Part shown: positions 9,601-19,700 of the stretch, in pieces
How positions within the stretch are numbered: position 1 is the stretch's first letter
How the letters are laid out: every line of letters begins with the position of its first letter
Program-made: the position numbers and the translations under genes
From: Tritrichomonas musculus
Taxonomy: Eukaryota; Parabasalia; Tritrichomonadida; Tritrichomonadidae
Length of the DNA: 64,000 bases
NCBI GenBank assembly: GCA_039105265.1
Contig: JAPFFF010000017.1
Location: 930,001 to 994,000 of the forward strand
Direction: 5' to 3'
Notes under the pieces: generated by a model
Told to the model about the DNA's origin: nothing
The model's input: the letters and a program-made list of their open reading frames with translations, nothing else
Databases searched by the model: none

Positions 9601-11210
9601 GATGTAATCGAACTTGTGAAAAAGTCAGTAACTTCGGAAATTTCAGGAAGTTTTTGATCTTTAAGGCATTTTGATGAATAAAAAGCGTTTAAAAATGAAA
9701 TAAAAGCTTCATTTCCTTTGGGATCAAAAATAAATTCTGATGGATATTTGGGAATAAAGAAAGAGCCCGAAAAATTTGAGCAGCCGCTCATTATCCAATC
9801 TGAATTTGGAGGTGAAAACGCATTCTGAACATTCTTTACGAAAACTGAATGGCACTGTTTGATTAATGGCAGGTAGCAATCATTTGATATTAGAAGATTA
9901 TTTTGGCTAAGTTTATAAAGCAAAATAGAATTTTCAATTGTTGATTCTGGCTTAATTTCAAGATTTTGATGTATATTATCTTCAAAATAAAGTTTTACAT
10001 AATTAAGAGGAAAATTTTGATTTTCTTTGATTTTCTCGTAACATTCAGGGAAATAACACAGTTTTTTTGCAGCTTTAATATTTCCATTACTTGCTTTGAA
10101 GATATATCTATCAACAGCGCAGTTTTTAGAATTTGACAAAAGCATAGTAGCATTTTTCCAATCTGTAGATAGTGAAGGATTATTAATAAGATTTGAAAGA
10201 GATTTTTGGAATAAATCATTTGTCGTTGAATAAAGTAGAAGTAGCAAAATCGATTGATAAGGCAAATTCACTGATTTAATAATATCCATTACTTCGTCAA
10301 CATCTTTTTGCGCAATTTCGGAAAGATTGCATTCGAAATTAAGTGCAATAAGCGTGAATATACCAATTGGAATCTTTTCAATATCTTTGGCTAATGACAA
10401 AAATGTTAAATCTGGAAAAGAGTTTGAAAATAAATATAATGCTACATCAATTTCGCAAGGAAAAGAATTCGACCAACATAAATGCTCAGGAATTTTTGAG
10501 TCAAATGTAAAATCTAAGTTATTATTTTTAAGATTAAAAGGAAAATTAACATGAACCTTAAAAATTTTATTGTATAGAAATTTAATAATTGCAAAACTTA
10601 ATGGATTTTTAGGTACTATCAATCTTAAATCGGTAAAAGAAATGGCGTTAGGCATTTTTTCAATTTCATTAAAATTTGGAATAGCGCTATAAAGATTTTC
10701 GTTAATGATAGTTAATTGAATAGACCATATAATGACATCATAAAAGTCAAAATGTTTCATGTTAAATAAATTGAATAAATAATTGACAAGGCGAATTTCG
10801 TTCGAAACATCTGGAATTTGAAAATATTCTAAAGTTAATGATTGTTGTATATTGCTTGAATACATGTAACCTCTACCTGTCACAGCTGAAATAGGCGAAC
10901 AAGATTGTTTTTGAGATTTTAATTTTTTTGATTCAAGAATTGCTGCTACTCTACCAAGATATATGAATGCAATCAAAGACTTGCAGCTCATTGTTGGACA
11001 AGTTGTAGAAAAAGCATTGATGGCTTTTGATGCCAAAGAACACCAATTATTTGAGATAATTTCATTAAAATCTGAAGGAATTTTTGAAATATCGAATGTA
11101 CTCAAAGACAAAATTGCATTTAAAATTTCATCCTCACTATTAGCTTGATTGACTTGAATCATTTTATTCCCATCAAAGCTAAATGGTGTGATGGGATCAA
11201 TTCTAAACAT
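3615..11210 (-). CDS. Giant UBR4-like UBR-box protein
   Basis: An uninterrupted 2531-codon gene with ATG at 11210. The diagnostic region is a UBR-type zinc finger at about residues 770-830 (CTQILTGHNYQNQPWFYC, then TCGLIDKTGCC, CALRCHKHHDIVYSK, FFCDCYE), whose Cys/His spacing and wording match UBR4/p600/BIG rather than UBR1. Residues 1-750 look alpha-helical. Residues ~920-1560 are Ser/Thr/Asn/Gln-rich with many GFG/TFG dipeptides. Residues ~1600-1900 contain beta-propeller-like strands (VVSVDWVPHEPLHLAITC, VKIYDIP) found after the UBR box in UBR4. An acidic stretch lies near 2130-2175, followed by a beta-rich module and a helical end. UBR4 is a very large E3-associated protein that binds N-degrons. 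This copy is about half the length of animal UBR4, and I see no RING or hemi-RING, so ligase activity is uncertain. Confidence 0.8.
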   Translation of the reverse strand: MFRIDPITPFSFDGNKMIQVNQANSEDEILNAILSLSTFDISKIPSDFNEIISNNWCSLASKAINAFSTTCPTMSCKSLIAFIYLGRVAAILESKKLKSQKQSCSPISAVTGRGYMYSSNIQQSLTLEYFQIPDVSNEIRLVNYLFNLFNMKHFDFYDVIIWSIQLTIINENLYSAIPNFNEIEKMPNAISFTDLRLIVPKNPLSFAIIKFLYNKIFKVHVNFPFNLKNNNLDFTFDSKIPEHLCWSNSFPCEIDVALYLFSNSFPDLTFLSLAKDIEKIPIGIFTLIALNFECNLSEIAQKDVDEVMDIIKSVNLPYQSILLLLLYSTTNDLFQKSLSNLINNPSLSTDWKNATMLLSNSKNCAVDRYIFKASNGNIKAAKKLCYFPECYEKIKENQNFPLNYVKLYFEDNIHQNLEIKPESTIENSILLYKLSQNNLLISNDCYLPLIKQCHSVFVKNVQNAFSPPNSDWIMSGCSNFSGSFFIPKYPSEFIFDPKGNEAFISFLNAFYSSKCLKDQKLPEISEVTDFFTSSITSLQFINTFPKYSPKEIQKSKIFHIDSAFKLDKGKFIEKVCNIAIRSNSNFSTIVEVLTNHDAFDVFQEIISKDLSLLQYFAVNSHQCNCKFISQYLSSNDIQQKSPNELLLIMQQILTIDDTFTDSMVYKVLASISEANPELALNLLHSLPLKKTFAETVLSSIKNIPSPIPTQYLLFIKETANMLEKVQCQSSFTPMKALKNDWKEDNETQDGESKMKKKTKKTIWDYPDDIGECTQILTGHNYQNQPWFYCYTCGLIDKTGCCLPCALRCHKHHDIVYSKNSSFFCDCYEKIEICKFLQDKFAPHLDPDSTENKDQKEDQKGSLKKKVLKREYVIAPKNGRQAFIQHLNGSSHMIIVNSGNDQESYYAPDAEPIQDSDTTTNNNSGLYSYLRARQQQRQQLQQTKQINTSSIPQQPLTSSSFRQHLQDQMILQQQQLHEASNSRPNGPNTLFTFGTVNGGNGPINDSMSMNNTPIQSFGYNSSSGLDSAMIDNGSGSALPQMINVHPEEDYEYDNYNENDMDEINEIILPDDIESLTEEEIRAIFGDDINPRNMTLLQRALHNRLMQRRNNSSLGSSRPSSDHTNTSTTSTYRPNYSTYSTSFKSSTSSGNDSTNTNNNPYSFSYSNSSFKSTSPPFLRSNIRTIFFREQPNLSLSNNPSFGFRNPHQQQITTFTFNKQTGSSNTSNSPASTGFSTTTSSSTGFGLKSSTGFASKPSTSTSTGFTAKKTTFGGFGSNSAATTTGFGSNAPSTSSKLSSNAPPASTGFSTGSTYIGFGSKTTTSNATKATRTGFATGTASFNTTSSAFNSNPFSANSATTSAAPAAPPAPSASTTGTTTSGSTPRSGIGFIWGRSRNQDGPNSSGNLNQSGSNSSFRSTSDNSNNNSTTGPAKTTTTTTTAGFGPSSTSFGTGFVSSFGTGIRYGTSTFGNASASSESGQRPINNNNNGPGFNTRPSTAFGSRPSQSTINNTSYGARPETSPSQKSPFSMTSLGPRSDNRSSPNMPSSIYGATLSTKNNVQSNSKQIKAKQDPINVLTAIMIISKLLNVKVIPPAPIKNQLTIVDDIKDIKLQSVLNCEPNQFAHFENTGFRCIESTSSFITLGGSVSLPQINICAAIGSNYNKLIVCEGSNAKIFDPENNQMLSSTELRINPLRISVSQIDGTTFALASSTEVYVYSLNELNGTIELNHKIELMLEELGRSLFVVSVDWVPHEPLHLAITCTNFVKIYDIPTDCISPIVCFNTKDRITSAFMTVYDDEPYVFVSTNSGRIYYDKCNNESYDGPAMLIKILPINLSSYSNSKLTSISYSEESDLLFISALGAPLVITHLTQIMDQIKDNKGKQKIQQKPNHFGGSSSTNSSISIQSCSIKISGHHENLILVGSYPDIPSIFIMRNRINGDVVILEFTDKGVSSFTVVSPSSPIQTSGPSISIPGIVITNGEVCAVASDGYLYKLVSGKHQSSSVMRLVPPPIPSESSKSGKMKKAKKKQSTGLILGEQDNDQTRSSATPSQSLSTAVTPTTSTTLPLSNSISDHNRSSQVVNLTETNSTINDLSNLTNSGFSIDLSDNSLPIPSFETNDSLILSNFEDLNVSDTDDEEPEEEMNDSNDDDGNDIYVDDDDLEEEEDNDHYHHRYRIPSSEFFLPPHHRVNDISEAHISTNGARKARSQRLLKIKYGEIDGFSFDVPATFWVESRIETALITISDQYGSDVSNLLMHRSKCFHDRTTTLTITLNDSKNVIVGFKLCFDFEKRSIRTRPESVKIFNRRYVSTQSYPRDFCLPLKKSEVGINKKYKIDLISRSMDLDIDGVDVFVVDASTLEIQDNKDWINDASFITDFVDVPEIKCENDVDFIIKSMSAANFLPLKSSVLLSNKKEIDNQSEKENFNDIILKEDEEVKKLFVWMYTNSKISMACRRILIKVLRNDAKRFENLCTDAIIEICENENEGSEKCIKKLMWRDYAFLPQQHKKRIGDLIWKFYDSECGALGLSAAFLFEK

Positions 11211-14200
11211 TTTTTGTTAAATTGTTAATAGAAACGATAAAATAAGTCGGAAAGTTTTTTAGTCAAATAATAATATCAGAAAAACATATTTTTATGATTA
11301 TTATGAAAGTAATGATTTGGTTTCATCATTTCCTGATGGCAAAATGATATTTATTATGAGATAAAATATACAAATCACCAAAATGTATCGATTAAAATAA
11401 TCTTTTAAATGATAAAGTGTTCTTTTTTGTTATTATCTAATGAAAGATCAATGATTTCAATATCACTGTCTTTTGTGGCAAAATGAAATGCTGTTGATTT
11501 TCAATTCAATTGAAATGTTCTAACTTGAAAAATATATTTATATATATAAATTTAAGTTTTATAGAGATGATTGATTTGAAGCATCATTAAAAATGTTTGA
11601 TTTGAAATAGGATTAAAATATTTGATTTCAAATGGTTATCATTTCATAATGGGATTAAACCAAAATTTTGTTTTGCATACTTCAATGTTATGGTTTTTCA
11701 AGTACTAGTAAGCATATAATAATCATATTTTATTAAATTGATATACGAATTTTCAATGAAAAAAAAAAGAATTCAAAAAGGAATTATTTTCATCATCACC
11801 ATTATAATTTCCATTATTATCATCATCATATACTTTAATTTGGGATTTTCAAAATATTTAACTAAATAATTCTCTATTTTATTTAATTCTTATTTGGACT
11901 CTGAAATGTGAAATGCTATAAAGATGTTCTAATTTAATTCCAATCATTTGTGAATATTTAAATATTGAATCAATCCAAAGAATGCTGTATATTAATATAA
12001 TATTATCGTTTTTTTCACATCGAAAAGAAATAATTCCATAAATTGATTATTCAAATATTATTGATATGATATCAAGTGGCACCTTATTCAATTAACATAA
12101 ATAATGTTGTCTTCTAATCAATTTATAGATAGAATTTTAATTCTCATATTCTTTTACCAGCTCAATGGATTTCTTAAAAAATTCTGGTCTTTCTTTGTTA
12201 TAGATATCTCTCTGTATTTACTTTGAAATCATTATTTATTCATGAATGGTTTGTTTCATAATCCCAAATAATCATATAGAATATTATTTCAAAGATTTTG
12301 TTCAAAAAAATTAGATCCTCAATAATTATTATCAGCAATTTTAGTAAAGGTAATAATGATTTTTACATTTTTTATAAATATTGATTTCCAAAATTTTCAT
12401 CTTCTTTGGCTTTAGTCTCAATAAATTCAAGAAAAATATCTTTATAAAAGAGTTGTTGCATTTAAAATATTAAAAAATAGTGATTTCATAATTCAAAAAC
12501 ATTTACAAAACTTGGTAAGTTATTCCCAAAAAGATAAGTCACCTTATTTAAAAAGTTCAACTTTTTAATAGAATTTCTATAAAAACACGTTGGAAAGTGA
12601 CGTATCGTTTTTTTAAAATAGCTTTAGACACAAAAAAAGTTCAAAATAGTTTGCCGATTCTATGAGTTTATTCAAATATTGGGCATTGAATTTTTGAAAT
12701 TTCATTTTATATATATCGAATGTTAAATTCATTTATTCATTCAAATATTTAATAAAATAATATCAAAATATAATATTATTAATAAAAAATATATCAATTT
12801 ATAAAATGTCTCTACAATATATTTATCCAATAAATATTTGCTTTGATTCGATTTTATTTATCATTTTAATCCATATAAATTTATTTTTTGTCTAATTTAT
12901 TTAAGTATATCATCAAATGATCTTTTGAAGATTTAAGAAAAAGCGTAATTAATTATCAATAATATAATTATAATGGTTGGTATAACTGTTATATTAATCA
13001 ATAAGTCGAAAGTAATTTATATTGACGCTAAAACTTAAGTGTCAAATTTTTTATGGAAAGATCCTCTCAATTCTCTCAAAATATTTGAGAGAAGCCTCTG
13101 AAAAAAAATAACTTTTTGTTACAAACGATGCAATCAAAAACAAATTTTCCGTTCAAAATAGCATTTTTACAAATGATCATGGTATTTCTTTTATAGTAAT
13201 GTCTATTTGTATAAATGATCGAAATCATATCTTTAAATCATATTTGAGTCCACAATGTAAGCACATATTATTGTCTAAAACAGGTTCCTGTTTAATAAAA
13301 TAATGAAATATGGCTCCTAAATATGAACTCATAGAATCCGCAAGACTATATAAAACCAATATTTTTTAAGATTAACTTAAAAAACAATTTCTTTCCATAT
13401 TTTTTATGAATTTTTGAATAATTTGAGACTCGTCTTTTCAATTTTATTTCAAAATTGAGAGTGGCTCTCAATTCTCATCGAAACCCTAGTTCAAAATATG
13501 AAGGTTTTACAATAACCGTTTTAAAAAAGTTCAAAATACGAAGGCCATTTATCAACTCAAAAAATAGTAAAAAAAAAAAAAAGAATAAAAGGGAAATAAG
13601 TAAAATATAAGAAAAAAGAAAATTAAAAGCTGTTCTTTTATTAATATATAAATCATTTATAATAACAAAAAACTCTTGTTTGAAATTAACATAGAATTTT
13701 AATTGAGGATTGTATTTGAGAACAAAGTTATATAACATAATCATATTCATTGAAGTGTTTAATGTGAAATTATTTCTTAATATAATTAACTAATTTAGAA
13801 TTTTTTGCATATTCCAAATTAAAATGAGATATTTTTGAAGAAATCATTTTCAATAAAGTGCTGGTGGATTAAAGATAGTAATGTTTTGAATTATTTCAGT
13901 AAGCAAAAAAGGGTCTTAATCATTTGTTCAGGTTGGATTAGAAATCTAGAATTTATGAGCTGTGAATGCTTCATTAGCCAAAAAGGCTTACTGTTTAAAC
14001 TAAAACATCGACAATCTTTTCAATTAAGTGATTTTTAAAGAGCTTTACTTCCAATTGTTGTATCAATTTTTGATTTTAATTTGAAAATATCTGTAAAATT
14101 ATCTGATCTAAGCCTGAATGGTTTATTGAAGCTTATTAATTAGCGATTTGCAGAGATTACGCAATAAATGCGAAATGTTCTTCTTATAAAAATTTTAAAA

Positions 14201-14704
14201 ATAAACTGGTAAGCAAATTTAAACTTTTCAATTTTGAGAACACTATTTAAAACTCAAAAGAAATTTCAATGATATAAACTTTTTGAAAAGTTCAAAATTT
14301 ACGTACCAGTTTATTAAAAAAGGTTAATTATTTATTGATTCAATAAAAAATCTATTTTGAAACGATAAATGGCCTTCTGAAATTGAACTTTTTAATGTTT
14401 AATTAAAACTTTTTGAATTATATATTTGAAGTGATTGTTTTATTAGCAATTAAAAAAAAAAAAAATCACATTTTAAAAATATGAATTTTTTGTTTTGGGA
14501 ATAAATAATTAATTGAATATTTATTCGTTAATATAAAGATTATGGTTATAAAGTTTTTGAAATTGAATTTCCAAAAAAAAATATTCAACCTCCGGTCATC
14601 AAGGTTAATATTTAATAATAACGATCACTTATTGCATGAATTTATTGCAATTCTTTTTTAAATGAATTATATTCAAATTTTCAAATATTCGTTGAATATA
14701 AAAG
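11211..14704. other. 3.5 kb gene desert between divergent genes
   Basis: Very AT-rich sequence upstream of both the UBR4-like gene and the MAK-like kinase. Short ORFs inside it start at non-ATG codons or encode Phe/Leu/Lys-rich junk. Visible structure: a His/Met-type CAT/ATT trinucleotide patch near 11790-11830, a hairpin (CTCTCAA / TTGAGAG) near 13077-13095, a repeated 'AGTTCAAAATAYGAAGG' at about 13490 and 13530, and an inverted-repeat element at 14198-14315 (listed separately). Confidence 0.6.
14198..14315. repeat. Short inverted-repeat (MITE-like) element
   Basis: The arms at 14198-14230 and 14281-14315 are near-complementary over about 33 bp (shared core AATAAACTGGTA followed by AAATTT and ACTTTTCA), separated by ~50 bp. 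There is no coding capacity. This is consistent with a small non-autonomous DNA transposon or a foldback element; no clear target-site duplication is visible. Confidence 0.6.
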
Positions 14705-16159
14705 ATGAAGAGATTTGAAGAAATAGAGGTTATAGGTGATGGTGCTTTCGGAACTGTTACTAAATGCCGGGATAAAGAAACAGGCGATCTTGTTGCAATA
14801 AAAAAAATAAAAAGACGGTTTTCTTCTTTTGAAGAATGCTTGCAGCTCAAAGAAGTTAAAAGCCTTCGAAAAATTAAGCATAACAATGTAATACGACTTC
14901 TTCAAGTTTTTAGGGAAAACGAATATCTCTATCTTGTTTTTGAGCTTTTGGGTAAATCATTATTAAAGACAATTAATGAAACTGGAGGCTATCAAGAGGA
15001 TGATGTTAGAGCAATTACAAAACAAATTTTAACTGGCCTTGCATACACCCATAAACAAGGATTTTTTCATCGCGATATGAAGCCCGATAACGTTCTTTGG
15101 AAAGGCAATGTGCTAAAAATTGGAGATTATGGTCTTGCAAGAGAAATTAGAAGTCGTCCCCCATACACTGAATATGTTTCTACACGTTGGTATCGGGCGC
15201 CAGAGATTATTTTGAAATCTGAAAAATATAATTCCCCTGTTGATATATGGGCAGCAGCTGTAATTATGGCAGAACTTTATATTGCTCGTCCACTTTTTCA
15301 AGGAAATTCTGAAACAGACCAATTGTATAAAATAATTTCAATTTTGGGAACCCCAAATGCAAAAAGTTGGCCAGATGGTATTCGTCTTGCGAATAAGAAT
15401 AACATAAGGCTCACATCAACTGTTGGATCTGGTCTTAAGGATGCGATTCCGATGGCTTCGCCTGAAGCTCTTGATTTAATGAAAGAAATGCTCCGTTATG
15501 ATCCAGCAAAACGTCCAAGTGCTTCGCAAGCATTGCAACATCCATTTTTCACAAAATATGAAAGCGGATCCACTATTTTAAACGATATTTCAACAGCCGC
15601 TTCTAATATCAGCAATCTCAATAGTGCTTACAATAGTCAGAAAAATAGTTCTCGTATTGATGATGGTCAGATAATTCATAACATTTTAAAAGATAACCAA
15701 TTTTCAAGTGCTAATAAATTTGATAATGATCGAAAGAATAAAAGTTATGAACCTGATATATCAACTGGTCAAAAACTTGATGATATCCTTTCTAATTTCG
15801 CAAATAGTAGTCAAACTTTATCGTCAACGACTCCTCAATCAAATTCTGGTTTCAATTCTCTTCTAGGTACAAATCTTAATTTTAATTCCAATCAAAACGA
15901 TAGTAATCTGAGTAATATTGGAAATTCGTTTTTATCCAATGCTAAAAGTAGAACTAATCCTTCTATATCAATGCAAGGTTCTTCTGGGCGAGTCTCATCA
16001 GTAGCTATGACTGCTGCCAAAGCTTCACTAGGAACAAATTTAGGTTTTAACAATAAAAAAACATCAAATTATTACTCAGCACTTGGGAGACCAATTGACC
16101 AGCAAATTAATTCTGTTTTAGACGATTTTACTGCAGATGATATACTTGACAAGTTTTAG
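14705..16159 (+). CDS. MAK/ICK/MOK-type (RCK) protein kinase
   Basis: 484 aa, starting at the ATG at 14705. The catalytic domain fills residues ~4-285: glycine loop GDGAFGTV, ATP lysine in VAIKKI (~33), HRDMKPDN (H122, D124), DYG (D141) instead of DFG, activation-loop TEY (155-157) in the string RSRPPYTEYVSTRWYRAPE, then DIWAAAVIMAEL. That activation-loop string is characteristic of the RCK kinases (MAK, ICK/CILK1, MOK) within the CMGC group, which control cilium or flagellum length in several eukaryotes (established). The tail (~290-484) is Ser/Asn-rich and unconserved, as usual for the family. A flagellar role is inferred; the window also encodes the ciliary protein B9D1. All catalytic residues are present, so an active kinase is expected. 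Confidence 0.9.
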   Translation: MKRFEEIEVIGDGAFGTVTKCRDKETGDLVAIKKIKRRFSSFEECLQLKEVKSLRKIKHNNVIRLLQVFRENEYLYLVFELLGKSLLKTINETGGYQEDDVRAITKQILTGLAYTHKQGFFHRDMKPDNVLWKGNVLKIGDYGLAREIRSRPPYTEYVSTRWYRAPEIILKSEKYNSPVDIWAAAVIMAELYIARPLFQGNSETDQLYKIISILGTPNAKSWPDGIRLANKNNIRLTSTVGSGLKDAIPMASPEALDLMKEMLRYDPAKRPSASQALQHPFFTKYESGSTILNDISTAASNISNLNSAYNSQKNSSRIDDGQIIHNILKDNQFSSANKFDNDRKNKSYEPDISTGQKLDDILSNFANSSQTLSSTTPQSNSGFNSLLGTNLNFNSNQNDSNLSNIGNSFLSNAKSRTNPSISMQGSSGRVSSVAMTAAKASLGTNLGFNNKKTSNYYSALGRPIDQQINSVLDDFTADDILDKF

Positions 16160-16768
16160 ACGCTTTAAACTTTTTTTATCTATAGATTATTTCTTTTGAA
16201 TTAGTCAAAATTAGTTTCGTATTTTCATTGTAAGGTGCCTACAAAAAAATTCCCCCTAGTCGAAAAAGTTTCTTCTGACTTTTCTTTTTCTTCTCGTATA
16301 TTATGATTGTTTTATATTTTATTATGTATTGTAAATAATAATTATTTACTCTTCAATATAATTTCTAACTATATTTTTATATTTGATTACAATTTTTTTA
16401 TATTTTTAAAAAAATAATCTTGTATTTCTTTTTTCATCTCACTTAATTTAGATAATTATGTTATATTATTTTTTTTTTTAATACAAACGATCATTATTTC
16501 AGAAGATCAAATAAGTTTTTCAAAAAGAAAGGTTTGAATCTTTTTTCAATATATTGAAATGAAATTTTTATTGAAAAAATAAATTGAGAGAATAGTCACC
16601 GTAAAACAAATGATTGTTCAGTATGCACATATTTAAAAAAAAATAAAATATATATGTGAATATAACCATATTTTAGTAAATTGAGCTTTTATCTTAAATT
16701 TATTCAATTAAGTCAATATGAGTTAAGAAATTTATCAATACAATATTTAACGAGGAATCAAATAATTC
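16160..16768. other. Intergenic spacer
   Basis: AT-rich spacer between the MAK-like kinase and the PI3K. I see T-rich runs just after the kinase stop and nothing else that I can name. Confidence 0.4.
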
Positions 16769-19700
16769 ATGAATTCGATCCTAAACTCGCCATTAACATC
16801 ATTAAATATACACCAAATTGACCTTATACTTCCTTATACTGAAATTACCGTGCCTCTTCTAAATTCTTTAACTGGCTCTGATGTTATCAATTTGATTTCT
16901 AGTCGTGGATATCGTAATTTTGTTGTATGCCGAAATTCAAGCAGGCAGGCCGATTTTTATGATCTTCTTTATTGTGGAAACCCTCCCGAGCCGCAGTTGG
17001 TTAATATGATGGACAAATCGCTACCACCTTTTCTAACAACCCAAATATCTGCATATTTTCAACCATCAAAAATTCTTATTTCAAAGTATCAAAGGATGGC
17101 ACTTTTTGTTTTTGGTTACGAATATTATTTTGAAATGTTTATAATTAGATATAATCAAAAGCAATTAAATTCGCCTTTTAAAATGAGATCTCTTTTTAAG
17201 AAGCCTCCAAAATCAACTTTTTTGGTTAGATTAACAACTCATCTTGTCATTAAAGTTAAAATGCTTTTAACATCGACAGTATTGGAATTTAGAAATAAAG
17301 TCTATGAAAATATGTGTAAAATATATCCTGATTCTAATATTTCTAATATCAACTTCTTTAGACTCCATTCTACTATATATGATCCAGCAAATCCTCGAGC
17401 AAGAAGATTTCCTGATCCTAACAAGCAGTTAAAGGATGATAATGTCATTTTAGAATGTTTAAGATATCAGAAAAAATATCCAAACCAATGTTTTCTATTT
17501 GTTGCAATATGCCCTCCGACTTCAAATTTTGATAGAACAATCGATGAACTTACAAAAGAGCTTGATTTATGTAGTATCCCACTGACAGGCGAAATAATTA
17601 TGTTTAATACAGATATTTCTATTCTCAGATCAGAAATATCAAAAAATCGAATTAAGATGATGCAAACTAATCCATTAATGGCAAAAATGATGATATCAGA
17701 ATCTGAACCAGTTATCCCCATTAAAAAGATCGATGATCAATATGTCATAATGAAAGCTGAATTAAACACTGACTCTGCTAATGATCCCAGTGGTTCACAA
17801 TCTACTCTTTCTAATTCTTTGCCACAAATGAGTTTAATGCAATCATCTGTCTCATCTATGGCAATTGCTATCAAAGTTAATTACGATATGACCGCAAATC
17901 AGGCAATTCAAATGTTCCTCGAAAAACTTAGATCAATGAAGCGTACTGCTCGTCTTTCTAATGAGTATCAGTCTAGTCCAACAACATCTCCATTTGGTAC
18001 AAGACCTATTGCTATGCCAAAAGCAAATCGTCCTCTTAGTACCAGTCAATACGATAGGCAATCGCTGGCTCATAATCAAAGGGCTCTTCGACAACCGCCA
18101 CTAATCCAACAGGATCAAGCTCCAAATCCGCAAACGACAATGTCAAAAACGCCACCGCCAGTGCCTCAGCAGCAGAAACCGCAGCAATCACGAGAAAAAG
18201 TTCCGCCGTTTTCTCCTCAATCAAGCTCTAATTCCTCTACTCAGCCACCAATACAAAGTAATGCAGGAAATGATCCAAATGATTATGTTATCACTATAGG
18301 TAATGATGAAGTCTTAGCAGGTAATATACCAATCACTCATTTTGTTGGAGTGCGTCATTTCATTGTCAGTGGGCAGCCAATTCTCTCTGTTAATTTAGTA
18401 GACAAAGCAGAAATAATCCAATCAATTCAAGAAAAAGAAACTAGTCAAAAGGCCAGCCAAAAAGAAATCACGCCCGAAATGACAGTACGGCCTATTGTCA
18501 TTACAAATTATCCTACATCTCAGCCCAATAAAGATTTAGGTTTTGTTCCTCATTTCAAAGTTAAAATGTATCCTCAGATAGAAATACATCATGCATTATA
18601 TGTAAACTCTCCCAGAGATGGTTATTACTTCCTTCGAGCATGTTTGATATATGGAACAAAATTGCTTTGTAAGCCAGTGCAAACAAAAGGTGTCCTGGGT
18701 AAATCATCATTAATTTTTGATGAAACTCTTGTTCTTCCAATTTTATTAGCTAACATTCCACGTGAAGCTCAGCTATCGCTCACTTTATATCGTGATAATA
18801 GTGGTGGTGCTGTTCAAGTTCAACAAATTCAGCAAGTTCAAATTCAATCATATCAAATTGAAGCGGTGGCAACTTGCAACTCAGCATTATATTCATTTAC
18901 AGGTTGGTTTGATAGTGGCCCTCGCTCTAAAAAGATGTGGAGAGGAAGAGATTTGGACTTTTTCCTGACAACATGCGAATCGAACGAAGAAAATCCAATT
19001 GTTATTTCTTTCAGCCTTCCAAAGTATGAAAGGCCTGTTTTCTACATTCCACCCGATATTCCTGATGATTTCCGCTCTCGTGCAACGTTAACGGTTCCAA
19101 AATCTGAAAAAGATAGGATTGAATTGCTTCGAGAAATTGATCCATTGACGCCATTAACAGCAGAAGACAAAAAAGCTCTTTGGAAATACAGAACTTTTTG
19201 TTTCATGTATCCAGAATTATTATCATCAATGCTTGATTCAATTGAATATAGTGATCCTGATCAAGTTAAAGAAATTCCACTCCTTCTCGCCAATTGGAAA
19301 CGTCCCTCGGGTGTTCAAGCATTATCATTATTAGATGTAAAGTATCCAAACAGTTATGTGCGCGCTTACGCCGTTGAATGTTTAGAAGAATTGAGTGATA
19401 ATGAGGTTCTGCTTTATCTTTTACAACTTGTTCAAGCATTAAAATATGAATTATATGAAGATTCACCGCTTGCACAATTTTTAATTCGAAGAGGATTAAC
19501 TGAGCCACGAGTAATTGGTCACCAGTTGTTTTGGCAATTAATGAGTGAAGCTCATCTTTCTAATATTCGTATGCGTTTTTCATTAATGATTGTTAATTTT
19601 ATGTACGGAATCGGGTCTTATCGAGAAGAATTAATAAAGGGTTTCAAGTTTACGCAAAAACTTGTTCAATTGAACAAAGAATTAAGTGAATTAAATGTTC

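Noticed and set aside
13475-13750. 91-codon minus-strand ORF
   Set aside because: Phe/Leu/Ile-rich translation of AT-rich DNA with a poly-F stretch from an A/T run; no family resemblance.
13835-14038. 67-codon plus-strand ORF
   Set aside because: Short, composition of random AT-rich sequence, no homologue recognised.
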